A stretch of 64,000 nucleotides of DNA from an uncultured Rhizobium sp. GTDB taxonomy: Bacteria > Pseudomonadota > Alphaproteobacteria > Rhizobiales > Rhizobiaceae. The stretch spans positions 1 through 64,000 of the forward strand of contig CAMFIF010000001.1 in NCBI GenBank assembly GCA_945952415.1, given 5' to 3'. Shown in pieces: positions 17,518-25,054 of this stretch; the stretch's first letter is position 1, and every line of letters starts with the position of its first letter. The translations under genes and the position numbers were made by a program. The notes below the pieces were generated by a model. The model had not been told where the DNA came from and did no database searches. It was given only the letters and a program-made list of their open reading frames with translations.

Positions 17518-17775
17518 GTGGGAAATGCCGACTTCGTCGAAGCGATCAGCAACTGCTCTCCCGCTGCCCGTAGGTCTCTCGCGCACGCATTGCTGATCGG
17601 CGCGCTTGCAGGTGGCTTCTTTGTCGTCGGAAGTGCGTTTGTCGGCCCTGTGAGCGTAGCGCAGGATGGCCTGCAATATCGGAAGAGTTTCGCATCAATC
17701 ACATTTGTGGTGGGCGCAGCAAATCTGTGGCTTGCCCTTCGGGATAAGCGCCGAATTGCTCGGCAGGACGATTAA
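17518..17775 (+). CDS. Small two-segment membrane protein, hypothetical
   Basis: ORF of 85 residues, 14 bp downstream of the DUF3037 gene on the same strand, with a GTG start and no clear Shine-Dalgarno sequence. Two hydrophobic segments (residues about 24-45, LLIGALAGGFFVVGSAFVG, and about 58-72, SITFVVGAANLWLAL) are followed by a basic C-terminus (RDKRRIAR). This is a plausible small membrane protein, perhaps a third gene of the island. I do not recognise its family. An overlapping minus-strand ORF was rejected because it is charged and unstructured. Confidence 0.4.
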   Translation: MGNADFVEAISNCSPAARRSLAHALLIGALAGGFFVVGSAFVGPVSVAQDGLQYRKSFASITFVVGAANLWLALRDKRRIARQDD

Positions 17776-17868
17776 TCGCCGGTCTCATGAAGGCGAAGCT
17801 GCCGCTTTGAAGGGGTGCCGAATTGCCTATCCAAGCGGGCGGCTATGCGATTACGGAAGAACGGCACC

Positions 17869-17967
17869 ATGCACCGAGCCAGTACCATTCTTTCGCTTCT
17901 TGCCGCGTGCCTCGTTCTGTCCGGCTGCTGGTCTTACAAGGTCAGGGCTGTTCGCAAGGGGCGTTAA
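17869..17967 (+). CDS. Tiny predicted lipoprotein (32 residues)
   Basis: ATG at 17869 with GGAAGA about 10 bases upstream. The peptide has a short positive start (MHRAS), a hydrophobic core (TILSLLAACLV) and a lipobox LSGC with the lipidated cysteine at position 20, then a basic tail of 12 residues. This looks like a real lipoprotein signal rather than chance. Size and layout resemble small entericidin-like or lysis-type lipoproteins, but the sequence is not recognisable as either. It lies just before the methyltransferase gene, at the end of the accessory island. Confidence 0.45.
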   Translation: MHRASTILSLLAACLVLSGCWSYKVRAVRKGR

Positions 17968-18083
17968 GCAAGAGCAGCCAGCGGTGAGCCTGAAACCGTT
18001 CCCTGGCGGATTTTCGGGAGATGACGGAAGGCGAGGGGCCTGTTTCACTGTCTTGAAACCTTCCGGATGTGCAGGACCGCCTC

Positions 18084-18518
18084 ATGCTCTCGAAACGCCT
18101 GCAATTGATCGTCGATGCGCTGCCCCTTCGGCGGGGCATGCGGGTGCTGGAAATCGGTTGTGCCACGGGTGTGATGGCCGCCGCGATCGCCGAGCGGATC
18201 GGCGAGGGCCATGTTCTCGGGATCGACCGGTCTGAGAGCGCGATTGCACGGGCGAAGCGGCTGGTTCCGGAAAAGGGTAAGGCCCGCCTCGAATTCCGGT
18301 GCATGACGGCCGAAGACTTCGCCCTTGTGGAGGAGTGCCCGCCCTTCGATCTGGTGGTCGCCATCCGCGTGGGCGCCTTCGACGGGCGGCATCCGGAACT
18401 GGGGGCAAAAGCCATGCCGCGCATTCTGGCGCGGATGACGCCGGAAGCGGGTTTCTTCATCGATTCAGGCGATGGGCTGCGCAACATAAGGGCGGACTGG
18501 GAAAGGGCACCGGGATAG
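18084..18518 (+). CDS. Class I SAM-dependent methyltransferase
   Basis: Small methyltransferase, 144 residues from the ATG at 18084 (MLSKRLQLIVDAL); a GTG at 18069 would add five residues. Motif I, VLEIGCATG, binds S-adenosylmethionine; the acidic residue ending strand 2 is in VLGIDRSESAI; and motif IV is FDLVVAIRVGAF. The protein is short for the family and lacks an obvious substrate-recognition domain. It is convergent with the ybaK-like gene, 13 bp away. Codon use is back to the host pattern, so it marks the end of the accessory island. Substrate unknown. Confidence 0.78.
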   Translation: MLSKRLQLIVDALPLRRGMRVLEIGCATGVMAAAIAERIGEGHVLGIDRSESAIARAKRLVPEKGKARLEFRCMTAEDFALVEECPPFDLVVAIRVGAFDGRHPELGAKAMPRILARMTPEAGFFIDSGDGLRNIRADWERAPG

Positions 18519-18531
18519 GGGCCGAAGCCGC

Positions 18532-19017
18532 TCAGGAGGCGGCGTCCTCCGTCTTTGTCGGCTGGGCGAGATCCGCCCATTCGGCGCCGGTGAGCGCCGC
18601 CATGCGGTCCGGGGCAATATGCACGGCTGCATTGATGGCGCCGGCAGCGGGAACCACCTGATCGAACGCTTTGAGCGACAGGTCGCAATAGACGGGAATG
18701 GGCTGCGGCAGGCCGAAAGGGCAAACCCCGCCGACAGGATGACTGGTCAGCGCCGTCACCTCTTCCGCATCCAGCATGCGCGGCTTTACGCCGAAGAGAT
18801 CCTTGAACTTGCGATTGTCGAGCCGCGCCGTCCCGGCCATGACCACCAGGATCACGCGCTCGCCCACCCGGGCGCACAGCGTCTTGGCGATTTGTTCCGG
18901 CGCCACGCCATGCGCTTCCGCCGCAAGCATCACCGTTGCCGAACTCTTCTCCGTGACGATCACGGCGATATCGGGGGCGTTCTCGGCAAAAAACTGGCGA
19001 ACGGAATCGAGGCTCAT
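18532..19017 (-). CDS. YbaK/EbsC-family aminoacyl-tRNA deacylase
   Basis: Cytoplasmic editing-domain protein of 161 residues from the ATG at 19017 (MSLDSVRQFFAEN). Family elements include TLCARVGERVILVVMAGTARLDNRKFK, the loop LTSHPVGGVCPFGL and the C-terminal AADRMAALTGAEWADL-like helix. Relatives hydrolyse mischarged tRNA (for example Ala- or Cys-tRNAPro) in trans. Length is normal. The upstream region on this strand leads into the small-RNA locus. Confidence 0.85.
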   Translation of the reverse strand: MSLDSVRQFFAENAPDIAVIVTEKSSATVMLAAEAHGVAPEQIAKTLCARVGERVILVVMAGTARLDNRKFKDLFGVKPRMLDAEEVTALTSHPVGGVCPFGLPQPIPVYCDLSLKAFDQVVPAAGAINAAVHIAPDRMAALTGAEWADLAQPTKTEDAAS

Positions 19018-19141
19018 GATTCCCTGTTTAGAAAATGGGCAGATCAAGGGCAAGCCACTTTTTTAGCCATGTTATTTTTGCAACGCTGCACTGCAGCATT
19101 AGCGATAGCATTATTCATCCGATGATCTATATTCAAAGCAT

Positions 19142-19255
19142 CGAAGCGACGCACTCCTCCTCCCAGCGTCCTTCGTGGAGACTGGCAATCCTCCTCCTCC
19201 CATTAAATTGCCAGTCAGCTTTCGAAACCCGGCGCTCCTCCCGCGCCGGGTTTCG
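19142..19255 (+). ncRNA. Three-hairpin small RNA with anti-Shine-Dalgarno CCTCCTCCC loops (cuckoo/CcsR-like)
   Basis: Three consecutive hairpins each present a C-rich loop. Hairpin 1 (19142-19175) has a stem CGAAG/CTTCG plus GACGC/GCGTC and the loop holds CCTCCTCCC. Hairpin 2 (19180-19216) has a perfect 10-bp stem and the loop holds CCTCCTCCTCCC. Hairpin 3 (19223-19255) has a perfect 13-bp stem with loop TCCTCCC. Paired CCUCCUCCC loops define the alphaproteobacterial cuckoo/CcsR RNAs and, as I recall, the related alpha-r14 rhizobial sRNAs; these are proposed to act on Shine-Dalgarno sequences or sequester proteins. A weak -10-like TATATT is at 19128-19133. Hairpin 3 lacks a long T-run, so the true 3' end may be at the next terminator. 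Strand is chosen from the C-rich loops. Confidence 0.75.
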
Positions 19256-19432
19256 CGCATTTCGGGCCTTTCGCACCAAGCGCTTGAAATTCCGCTAACC
19301 CGACCCCACATGATGTTCATAAATTGTTAACCATTTTGGGCTATGATGCAGAAATGGTTCGGGCAAGCTTCCCGACACACAATTCATCGTCGACGGTCTG
19401 ACCACGGATGTACTGGCAGGCCCGAGACCGAT
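19256..19432 (+). other. Intergenic stretch between the sRNA and a strong terminator
   Basis: No ORF with a plausible start was seen. There is a small hairpin CGGG...CCCG near 19359-19375 and a TATGAT hexamer at 19342-19347 without a well-placed -35. It may be the 3' part of the sRNA transcript or a second small RNA ending at 19433-19466. Confidence 0.3.
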
Positions 19433-19466
19433 AAAAGGCCGGGTTTCGCCCGGCCTTTTGCTTTTT
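19433..19466 (+). terminator. Strong rho-independent terminator
   Basis: A perfect 11-bp stem (AAAAGGCCGGG at 19433-19443 with CCCGGCCTTTT at 19449-19459), loop TTTCG, is followed by GCTTTTTG. No protein gene ends just upstream on the plus strand, so the terminated transcript is probably non-coding. The reverse strand has A/T symmetry in the stem and could also serve the minus-strand peptidase gene, whose stop is 75 bp away. Confidence 0.8.
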
Positions 19467-19541
19467 GTCGGTATTGCGCTGCGAAATGTCGCGGGAATAC
19501 GCCATGCCCTCCATGCAAGGGCATGGCCTTCGCGCTGTCGC

Positions 19542-20930
19542 TTAGCGAGCCGCCAGCCGATCCATGACCCGGATCCAGGAGCGGATGCCGCGGTGATAGG
19601 AATTGCGGTCATACTTCTCGTTCGGCGAATGAATGCGGTCATCCGAAAGGGCAAAGCCGGCAAGCAGTGATTCCATGCCCAGCATCTTCTGGAAATCCCC
19701 GACGATCGGGATCGATCCACCCATGCCGACGACGACGGCCGGCTTCGGCCACTCGGCCGAAAGGGCCTCCTTGGCCTTGTTGAGCAGGGCGGAATCATAG
19801 GGCAGCTGGATTGCCGGCGATCCGCCATGAGGGTGGAATTCCGCCGTGCAGTCCGCCGGCAGGCACGATTGCACATAGGCGCGGAAGGCGGCGCGGATCT
19901 TTTCCGGATCCTGCTTGCCCACAAGACGGAAGGAAACCTTGGCGGATGCCCTGGCCGCGATGACCGTCTTGAAGCCTTCGCCCGTATAGCCGCCTTCGAT
20001 GCCGTTCACTTCGGCAGTCGGCCGCGCCCAGGTGAGCTCCAGCACCGAGCGGCCCTTTTCGCCGGAGGGAACCGAAAGACCGATATCGCCGAGAAAATCC
20101 GCATCCGAACGGCCGAGCGAGCGCCACATGGCCTTGATCTCCTCGGGCGTTTCCTCGACGCCCTCATAGAAACCGGAGAGGGTCACGCGGCCGGTGTCGT
20201 CATGCAGGCCCGCAAGGATGCGCGACAGGACATGGATCGGATTGGCGGCGGCCCCGCCATAATAGCCGGAATGCAGGTCGCGGTTCGCGGCCTTCACGAT
20301 CACTTCCTCGCCCACCAGCCCGCGCAGGCCCGCCGAGATGGCCGGCGTTTCCCGGTCCCACATGTTCGTATCGCAGACCAGCGCGAAATCGGCCTTGAGC
20401 TCCGCGGCATTGGCTTCGAGGAACGGTTTCAGCGACGGTGAACCGCTTTCCTCCTCGCCTTCGAAGAGGATGGTGACGCGGATCGGCAGCGACCCGTTGA
20501 TATCCTTGTAGGCCCGGCAGGCCTCGACGAATGTCAAAAGCTGCCCCTTGTCATCGGAAGTGCCGCGCCCGGTGATGACGTCGCGCCCGTTCTCCTCGCG
20601 GATCGTCGGATCGAAGGGATCGCGATCCCAGAGATTGAGGGGGTCGACCGGCTGGACGTCGTAATGGCCGTAGAACAGGGCATGGGGCGCATCGGGGCTT
20701 GCCCCGTCATGATGGGCGACCACCATGGGATGGCCGGCGGTTTCGCGCACGGAAGCGGCAAAGCCGAGTTCCTGCAGCGTCTTCACCAGCCATTCGGCCG
20801 CGCGGCGGCATTCGCCCGCATAGGCAGGATCGGTGGAGATGGATTTTACCCGAACCAGTTCGAAAAGCCGCTCCAGGCTTTGGGGAAGGTTCTGGTCGGC
20901 GCGGTCGAGCACGGCGGCGAGATCGGACAT
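19542..20930 (-). CDS. M20-family dipeptidase
   Basis: Zinc-dependent cytoplasmic peptidase of 462 residues. The start at 20930 follows AAGGAG with good spacing (MSDLAAVLDRADQNLPQSLERL). Metal ligands are visible: H in FYGHYDVQP, D in GTSDDKGQ, the EE pair in FEGEEESGS, and D in VCDTNMW. A lid/dimerisation domain lies between about residues 200 and 380, and the C-terminal histidine is in DDRIHSPNEKYD. Related enzymes (M20/M25/M40, carnosinase-like) cleave dipeptides. Divergence or link to marR is unclear; marR lies 126 bp upstream on the same strand. Confidence 0.9.
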   Translation of the reverse strand: MSDLAAVLDRADQNLPQSLERLFELVRVKSISTDPAYAGECRRAAEWLVKTLQELGFAASVRETAGHPMVVAHHDGASPDAPHALFYGHYDVQPVDPLNLWDRDPFDPTIREENGRDVITGRGTSDDKGQLLTFVEACRAYKDINGSLPIRVTILFEGEEESGSPSLKPFLEANAAELKADFALVCDTNMWDRETPAISAGLRGLVGEEVIVKAANRDLHSGYYGGAAANPIHVLSRILAGLHDDTGRVTLSGFYEGVEETPEEIKAMWRSLGRSDADFLGDIGLSVPSGEKGRSVLELTWARPTAEVNGIEGGYTGEGFKTVIAARASAKVSFRLVGKQDPEKIRAAFRAYVQSCLPADCTAEFHPHGGSPAIQLPYDSALLNKAKEALSAEWPKPAVVVGMGGSIPIVGDFQKMLGMESLLAGFALSDDRIHSPNEKYDRNSYHRGIRSWIRVMDRLAAR

Positions 20931-21056
20931 CGGGTCACTCCTTTCAAGAGGCGGATGGCCGGGCCATGCCCAGCCTTGGCCGCGGACCGTAATCACTCGC
21001 GCCCCTGACTTCCAGTTTGAATTTTTGAGGAAACCATCGCCAATGCTGATGGCGGC

Positions 21057-21524
21057 TCAGTCCTTGCGCCCGTTTGCCAGCACCATGCGGATATATTCGA
21101 GCAGCAATTCCCGCTCGAAACGACGGAACCCGGCAAAAAGCGCATCGTCCGCCGCGCAGGCGGCCGCCACCGCCCTTTCTTCCAGATGCCGGGCCTCTTC
21201 GGTGAGAAATACCTGCTGGGCGCGCCGGTCGGTCGGGTGCGGCCGGCGCTCTACCAGCCCGTCGCGCTCCATGCGGGACAGCGTATTGGCCATCGTCGCC
21301 TGCTCGATGCCGACGCGATCGATCAGCTGGCGCTGGGTCAGCCCGTCCTCGGCCCATAATTCCAGCAGGATCGGCCATTGGCCGGGAGAAAAGCCGAGTT
21401 CGGAGGCATGGGCCTGCAGCGAGCGCGCAAAGGCGCGCGCCAGCTGCCCCGCCAGATAGGCCGCGGAATCCATTCGATTGAAGGCCATGGGTGCTTTCGC
21501 TGAACCGGATGTCTCAAGCATCAT
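21057..21524 (-). CDS. MarR-family transcriptional regulator
   Basis: Winged-helix repressor of 155 residues from the ATG at 21524 (MMLETSGS); in-frame alternatives exist at 21551 (TTG) and at later methionines such as MAFNRMDS. The wHTH is complete: LTQRQLIDRVGIEQATMANTLSRMERDGLVERR, with the wing RPHPTDRRAQQVFLTEEA. Such dimers typically sense phenolic ligands or oxidants. The likely target could be the downstream dipeptidase gene or itself. The 5' leader region upstream holds two strong hairpins. Confidence 0.88.
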   Translation of the reverse strand: MMLETSGSAKAPMAFNRMDSAAYLAGQLARAFARSLQAHASELGFSPGQWPILLELWAEDGLTQRQLIDRVGIEQATMANTLSRMERDGLVERRPHPTDRRAQQVFLTEEARHLEERAVAAACAADDALFAGFRRFERELLLEYIRMVLANGRKD

Positions 21525-21898
21525 AATGAAGCCTGCATTCCTGCATGGCAAGCGGCAGCAAAAAGGGAAGAAAGCCCCGGATAAGGAAAGGCCGCCATGG
21601 CCTGGAGGCGAGCCATGGCGGCCTGTGAATAAGGGGACAAAGGCCCGGAGAGGGGATAAGGCCTTTGTCCTGGGTCCGAGTGCCGAGCGGGGGACGGGCA
21701 GGCATTCGGACGTCGGCGGCTTCCAAGCGCCGGTAATCAGGAGATGAGACCCCGATTGTGGTTTTTCAAGGGAAACGGTCGTCCCGCAAAATTACATTTT
21801 GGTAACGTTTCGGTGAGGGCAGGCGGTCCACCGCTAAACCATGCCCCTCCGATTTCCCCGATGGACCTTTGCTCAGCCCCGCGCTATCCATCTTTCCC
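21525..21898. other. marR-polA intergenic region
   Basis: This 374-bp divergent gap contains two strong inverted repeats (listed separately). The right half (21725-21898) is less structured and must carry the polA promoter. No ORF with coding character was seen. Confidence 0.5.
21589..21670. repeat. Two tandem long inverted repeats
   Basis: Hairpin A: perfect 13-bp arms AGGCCGCCATGGC (21589-21601) and GCCATGGCGGCCT (21612-21624), 10-nt loop. Hairpin B: perfect 11-bp arms GGACAAAGGCC (21635-21645) and GGCCTTTGTCC (21660-21670), 14-nt loop. They are 10 bp apart. Each would fold stably on either strand. On the minus strand they would lie in the marR leader. Confidence 0.65.
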
Positions 21899-24883
21899 AT
21901 GAAAAAAGGCGATCATCTCTTCCTCGTCGACGGCTCGGGCTTCATCTTCCGCGCCTTCCACGCCATCCCCGCGCTGAACCGCAAGTCGGACGGCCTGCCG
22001 GTCAATGCCGTCTCCGGTTTCTGCAACATGCTGTGGAAGCTGCTGACCGATGCGCGCGATACCTCCGTCGGGGTCACGCCCACCCATTTCGCGGTCATCT
22101 TCGACTATTCCTCGAAGACCTTCCGCAACGAACTCTATCCGGAATACAAGGCGAACCGCTCCGCCCCGCCGGAGGATCTCATCCCCCAGTTCGGGCTGAT
22201 CCGCCATGCCACCAAGGCCTTCAACCTGCCCTGCATCGAGATCGAAGGCTATGAGGCGGACGACATCATCGCCACCTATGCCCGCCAGGCCGAGGCCATC
22301 GGCGCGGATGTGACGATCATCTCCTCCGACAAGGACCTGATGCAGCTCGTCACCCCCAATGTCCACATGTATGACAGCATGAAGGACAAGCAGATCTCGA
22401 TCCCCGAAGTGATCGAGAAATGGGGCGTGCCGCCCGAAAAGATGATCGACCTGCAGGCGCTGACCGGCGATTCCACCGACAACGTCCCCGGCGTCCCGGG
22501 CATCGGCCCGAAGACCGCGGCGCAGCTTCTGGAAGAGTTTGGCGATCTCGACACGCTGCTGGCCCGCGCCGGCGAAATCAAGCAGCAGAAGCGCCGCGAG
22601 AACATCCTCGCCAATGCCGAGCTCGTGAAGATCTCCAGGCAGCTCGTGACGCTGAAGACGGATACGCCCGTCGACATGGCGCTCGAGGACCTCATGCTGC
22701 ACCCCCAGGACGGACCGAAGCTGATCGCCTTCCTGAAGGCCATGGAATTCACCACCCTCACCCGCCGCGTCGCCGAAGCGACCGGAACGGATGCATCCGC
22801 CATCGAACCGGCTGCCGTGCCGGTGGAATGGGGTGCCGCCGCCCGCGGTCCCGATCTCGACAAGGGCGAGGCATCGGGCGGACCCGCGGCCCCCGCCGCC
22901 GCGGAGCCGGCGAAGCTGGACGCGCCGAAGGCCGCAACCCCCGCCGGCGCGCGGGAAAGCGAGGCTTTCGCCATCGAGCGGGCCGGGCTCTTCAAGGACC
23001 AGCCCATCGACCGCTCGCTTTATGAGACGATCCGCGACATCGCCACGCTCGACCGCTGGATTGCCGATGCCCGTGAAACCGGCCTCGTCGCCTTCGATAC
23101 GGAAACCAATTCGCTCGATGCCATGCAGGCCGATCTCGTCGGCTTCTCGTTGGCGCTGTCGGACAGCCGCGATACCGGCAGGCCGGGCACGATCCGGGCC
23201 GCCTATGTGCCGCTTGGCCACCGCTCGGGCAGCGACGATCTCTTCGGCGGCAACGATCTTGCGCCGAACCAGATCCCGATGGGCGAGGCCCTGCCGCGGC
23301 TGAAGGCGCTTCTGGAAGATCCGGCCGTGCTGAAGGTCGCGCAGAACCTGAAATACGACTACCTGGTGATGAAGCGCCACGGCGTGGAGGTGAAGAGCTT
23401 CGACGACACGATGCTGATTTCCTACGTGCTGGAAGGCGGCATCGGCACCCATGGCATGGACCCGCTGTCCGAGCGCTGGCTCGGCCACACGCCGATCGCC
23501 TTCAAGGATGTGGCGGGCTCGGGCAAGAGCCTCGTGTCCTTCGATCGCGTGGAGATCGACAAGGCGACCGCCTATGCGGCCGAGGATGCGGATGTGACGC
23601 TGCGCCTCTGGTTTGCGATGAAGCCGCTTCTGGCGGCGCGGGGCCTCACCTCCGTCTACGAGCGGCTGGAGCGCCCCCTCGTGCCGGTGCTCGCCCGCAT
23701 GGAAGAGCGCGGCATTTCCGTCGACCGGCAGATCCTCTCGCGCCTTTCGGGCGAACTCGCGCAGGGAGCCGCCGCACTCGAGGACGAGATCTACCAGCTC
23801 GCCGGCGAGCGCTTCAACATCGGCTCGCCGAAGCAGCTCGGCGATATCCTGTTCGGCAAGATGGGCCTGCCTGGCGGCGCGAAGACCAAGACCGGCCAGT
23901 GGTCCACATCCGCGCAGGTGCTGGAGGATCTCGCCGCGGCCGGGCTCGAGCTGCCGCGCAAGATCGTCGACTGGCGCCAGCTCACCAAGCTGAAATCCAC
24001 CTATACGGATGCGCTGCCCGGCTATATCCATCCGGAAACGAAGCGCGTTCACACCTCCTATTCGCTGGCTTCCACCACCACCGGGCGCCTCTCCTCCTCG
24101 GAGCCGAACCTCCAGAACATACCCGTGCGCAATGCCGAAGGCCGCAAGATCCGCACCGCCTTCATCTCCACGCCCGGCCGCAAGCTGATTTCGGCCGACT
24201 ACAGCCAGATCGAGCTGCGCGTGCTCGCCCATGTGGCGGATATTCCGCAGCTCCGCCAGGCCTTTGCCGATGGCATCGACATCCATGCCATGACCGCCTC
24301 CGAAATGTTTGGCGTCCCGGTCGAGGGCATGCCCTCGGAGGTTCGCCGCCGGGCGAAGGCCATCAATTTCGGCATCGTCTACGGCATCTCCGCCTTCGGG
24401 CTTGCCAACCAGCTCGGCATCGAGCGCTCCGAGGCGGGCGATTACATCAAGCGCTATTTCGAGCGCTTCCCCGGCATCCGCGACTATATGGAGGCGACCA
24501 AGGCCGGGGCGCGCGACAAGGGCTACGTGGAAACCATCTTCGGCCGCCGCATCCATTATCCCGATATCCGCTCCTCGAACCCGAGCGTGCGCGCCTTCAA
24601 CGAACGCGCCGCGATCAACGCGCCGATCCAGGGCTCGGCTGCGGACATCATCCGCCGCGCCATGATCCGGATCGAGCCGGCGCTCGTCGAAGCGAAGCTC
24701 AATGCCCGCATGCTGCTGCAGGTGCATGACGAACTGATCTTCGAGGTCGAGGATGGGGAAATCGAGGCGACGCTGCCCGTCATCGTGGATGTCATGGAAA
24801 ATGCCGCCATGCCGGCGCTCTCCATGCGCGTGCCGCTGAAGGTGGATGCGCGGGCCGCTCACAACTGGGACGAAGCCCACTAG
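21899..24883 (+). CDS. polA: DNA polymerase I
   Basis: 994 residues from the ATG at 21899 (MKKGDHLFLVDGSGFIFRAF). The 5'-nuclease domain has YEADDIIATYA, SSDKDLMQLV and GDSTDNVPGVPGIGPKTA. A linker rich in alanine and proline (about residues 320-360) follows. The 3'-5' exonuclease domain is active-looking, with the DxE motif in AFDTETNSLDAM. The polymerase domain has motif A SADYSQIELRVLAH, motif B RRRAKAINFGIVYG and motif C QVHDELIFEV. All three activities should be intact. It fills Okazaki and repair gaps. The antisense 998-residue ORF on the other strand is a codon-bias shadow. Confidence 0.97.
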   Translation: MKKGDHLFLVDGSGFIFRAFHAIPALNRKSDGLPVNAVSGFCNMLWKLLTDARDTSVGVTPTHFAVIFDYSSKTFRNELYPEYKANRSAPPEDLIPQFGLIRHATKAFNLPCIEIEGYEADDIIATYARQAEAIGADVTIISSDKDLMQLVTPNVHMYDSMKDKQISIPEVIEKWGVPPEKMIDLQALTGDSTDNVPGVPGIGPKTAAQLLEEFGDLDTLLARAGEIKQQKRRENILANAELVKISRQLVTLKTDTPVDMALEDLMLHPQDGPKLIAFLKAMEFTTLTRRVAEATGTDASAIEPAAVPVEWGAAARGPDLDKGEASGGPAAPAAAEPAKLDAPKAATPAGARESEAFAIERAGLFKDQPIDRSLYETIRDIATLDRWIADARETGLVAFDTETNSLDAMQADLVGFSLALSDSRDTGRPGTIRAAYVPLGHRSGSDDLFGGNDLAPNQIPMGEALPRLKALLEDPAVLKVAQNLKYDYLVMKRHGVEVKSFDDTMLISYVLEGGIGTHGMDPLSERWLGHTPIAFKDVAGSGKSLVSFDRVEIDKATAYAAEDADVTLRLWFAMKPLLAARGLTSVYERLERPLVPVLARMEERGISVDRQILSRLSGELAQGAAALEDEIYQLAGERFNIGSPKQLGDILFGKMGLPGGAKTKTGQWSTSAQVLEDLAAAGLELPRKIVDWRQLTKLKSTYTDALPGYIHPETKRVHTSYSLASTTTGRLSSSEPNLQNIPVRNAEGRKIRTAFISTPGRKLISADYSQIELRVLAHVADIPQLRQAFADGIDIHAMTASEMFGVPVEGMPSEVRRRAKAINFGIVYGISAFGLANQLGIERSEAGDYIKRYFERFPGIRDYMEATKAGARDKGYVETIFGRRIHYPDIRSSNPSVRAFNERAAINAPIQGSAADIIRRAMIRIEPALVEAKLNARMLLQVHDELIFEVEDGEIEATLPVIVDVMENAAMPALSMRVPLKVDARAAHNWDEAH

Positions 24884-24885
24884 CG

Positions 24886-25005
24886 GTTTCGCGTGAGAAG
24901 GGGCTGCAAAGTGCGTCTTTCTGCGCTCCGATGCTCACGTACCTCCGAGTACGCTCCGCTTCGGTGCTCGAAAGCCACCCTTTTCGCTCCCTTCTGACGC
25001 GAAAC
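24886..25005. repeat. 120-bp palindromic intergenic element
   Basis: The outer arms GTTTCGCGTGAGAAGG (24886-24901) and CCTTCTGACGCGAAAC (24990-25005) pair over 16 bases with one mismatch. Inside are the smaller repeat CGTAC...GTACG and the direct word GCTCCG in two copies. It fills almost all the space between polA and pcaD. The style matches rhizobial intergenic mosaic repeats, but copy number cannot be judged from this window. Confidence 0.6.
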
Positions 25006-25054
25006 AGCCGCCGCCGCATTTTGCGGCCACCCTGCAATTGTGAAAGGAGCCATC

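Noticed and set aside
17491..17676. Minus-strand small ORF overlapping the 85-residue membrane ORF
   Set aside because: Highly charged, no ribosome-binding site, and it runs against the direction of the island.
21884..24880. A 998-residue minus-strand ORF opposite polA
   Set aside because: It mirrors polA almost exactly; strong G/C third-position bias leaves the antisense frame open. Its composition (H, R, G, A repeats) is not protein-like.
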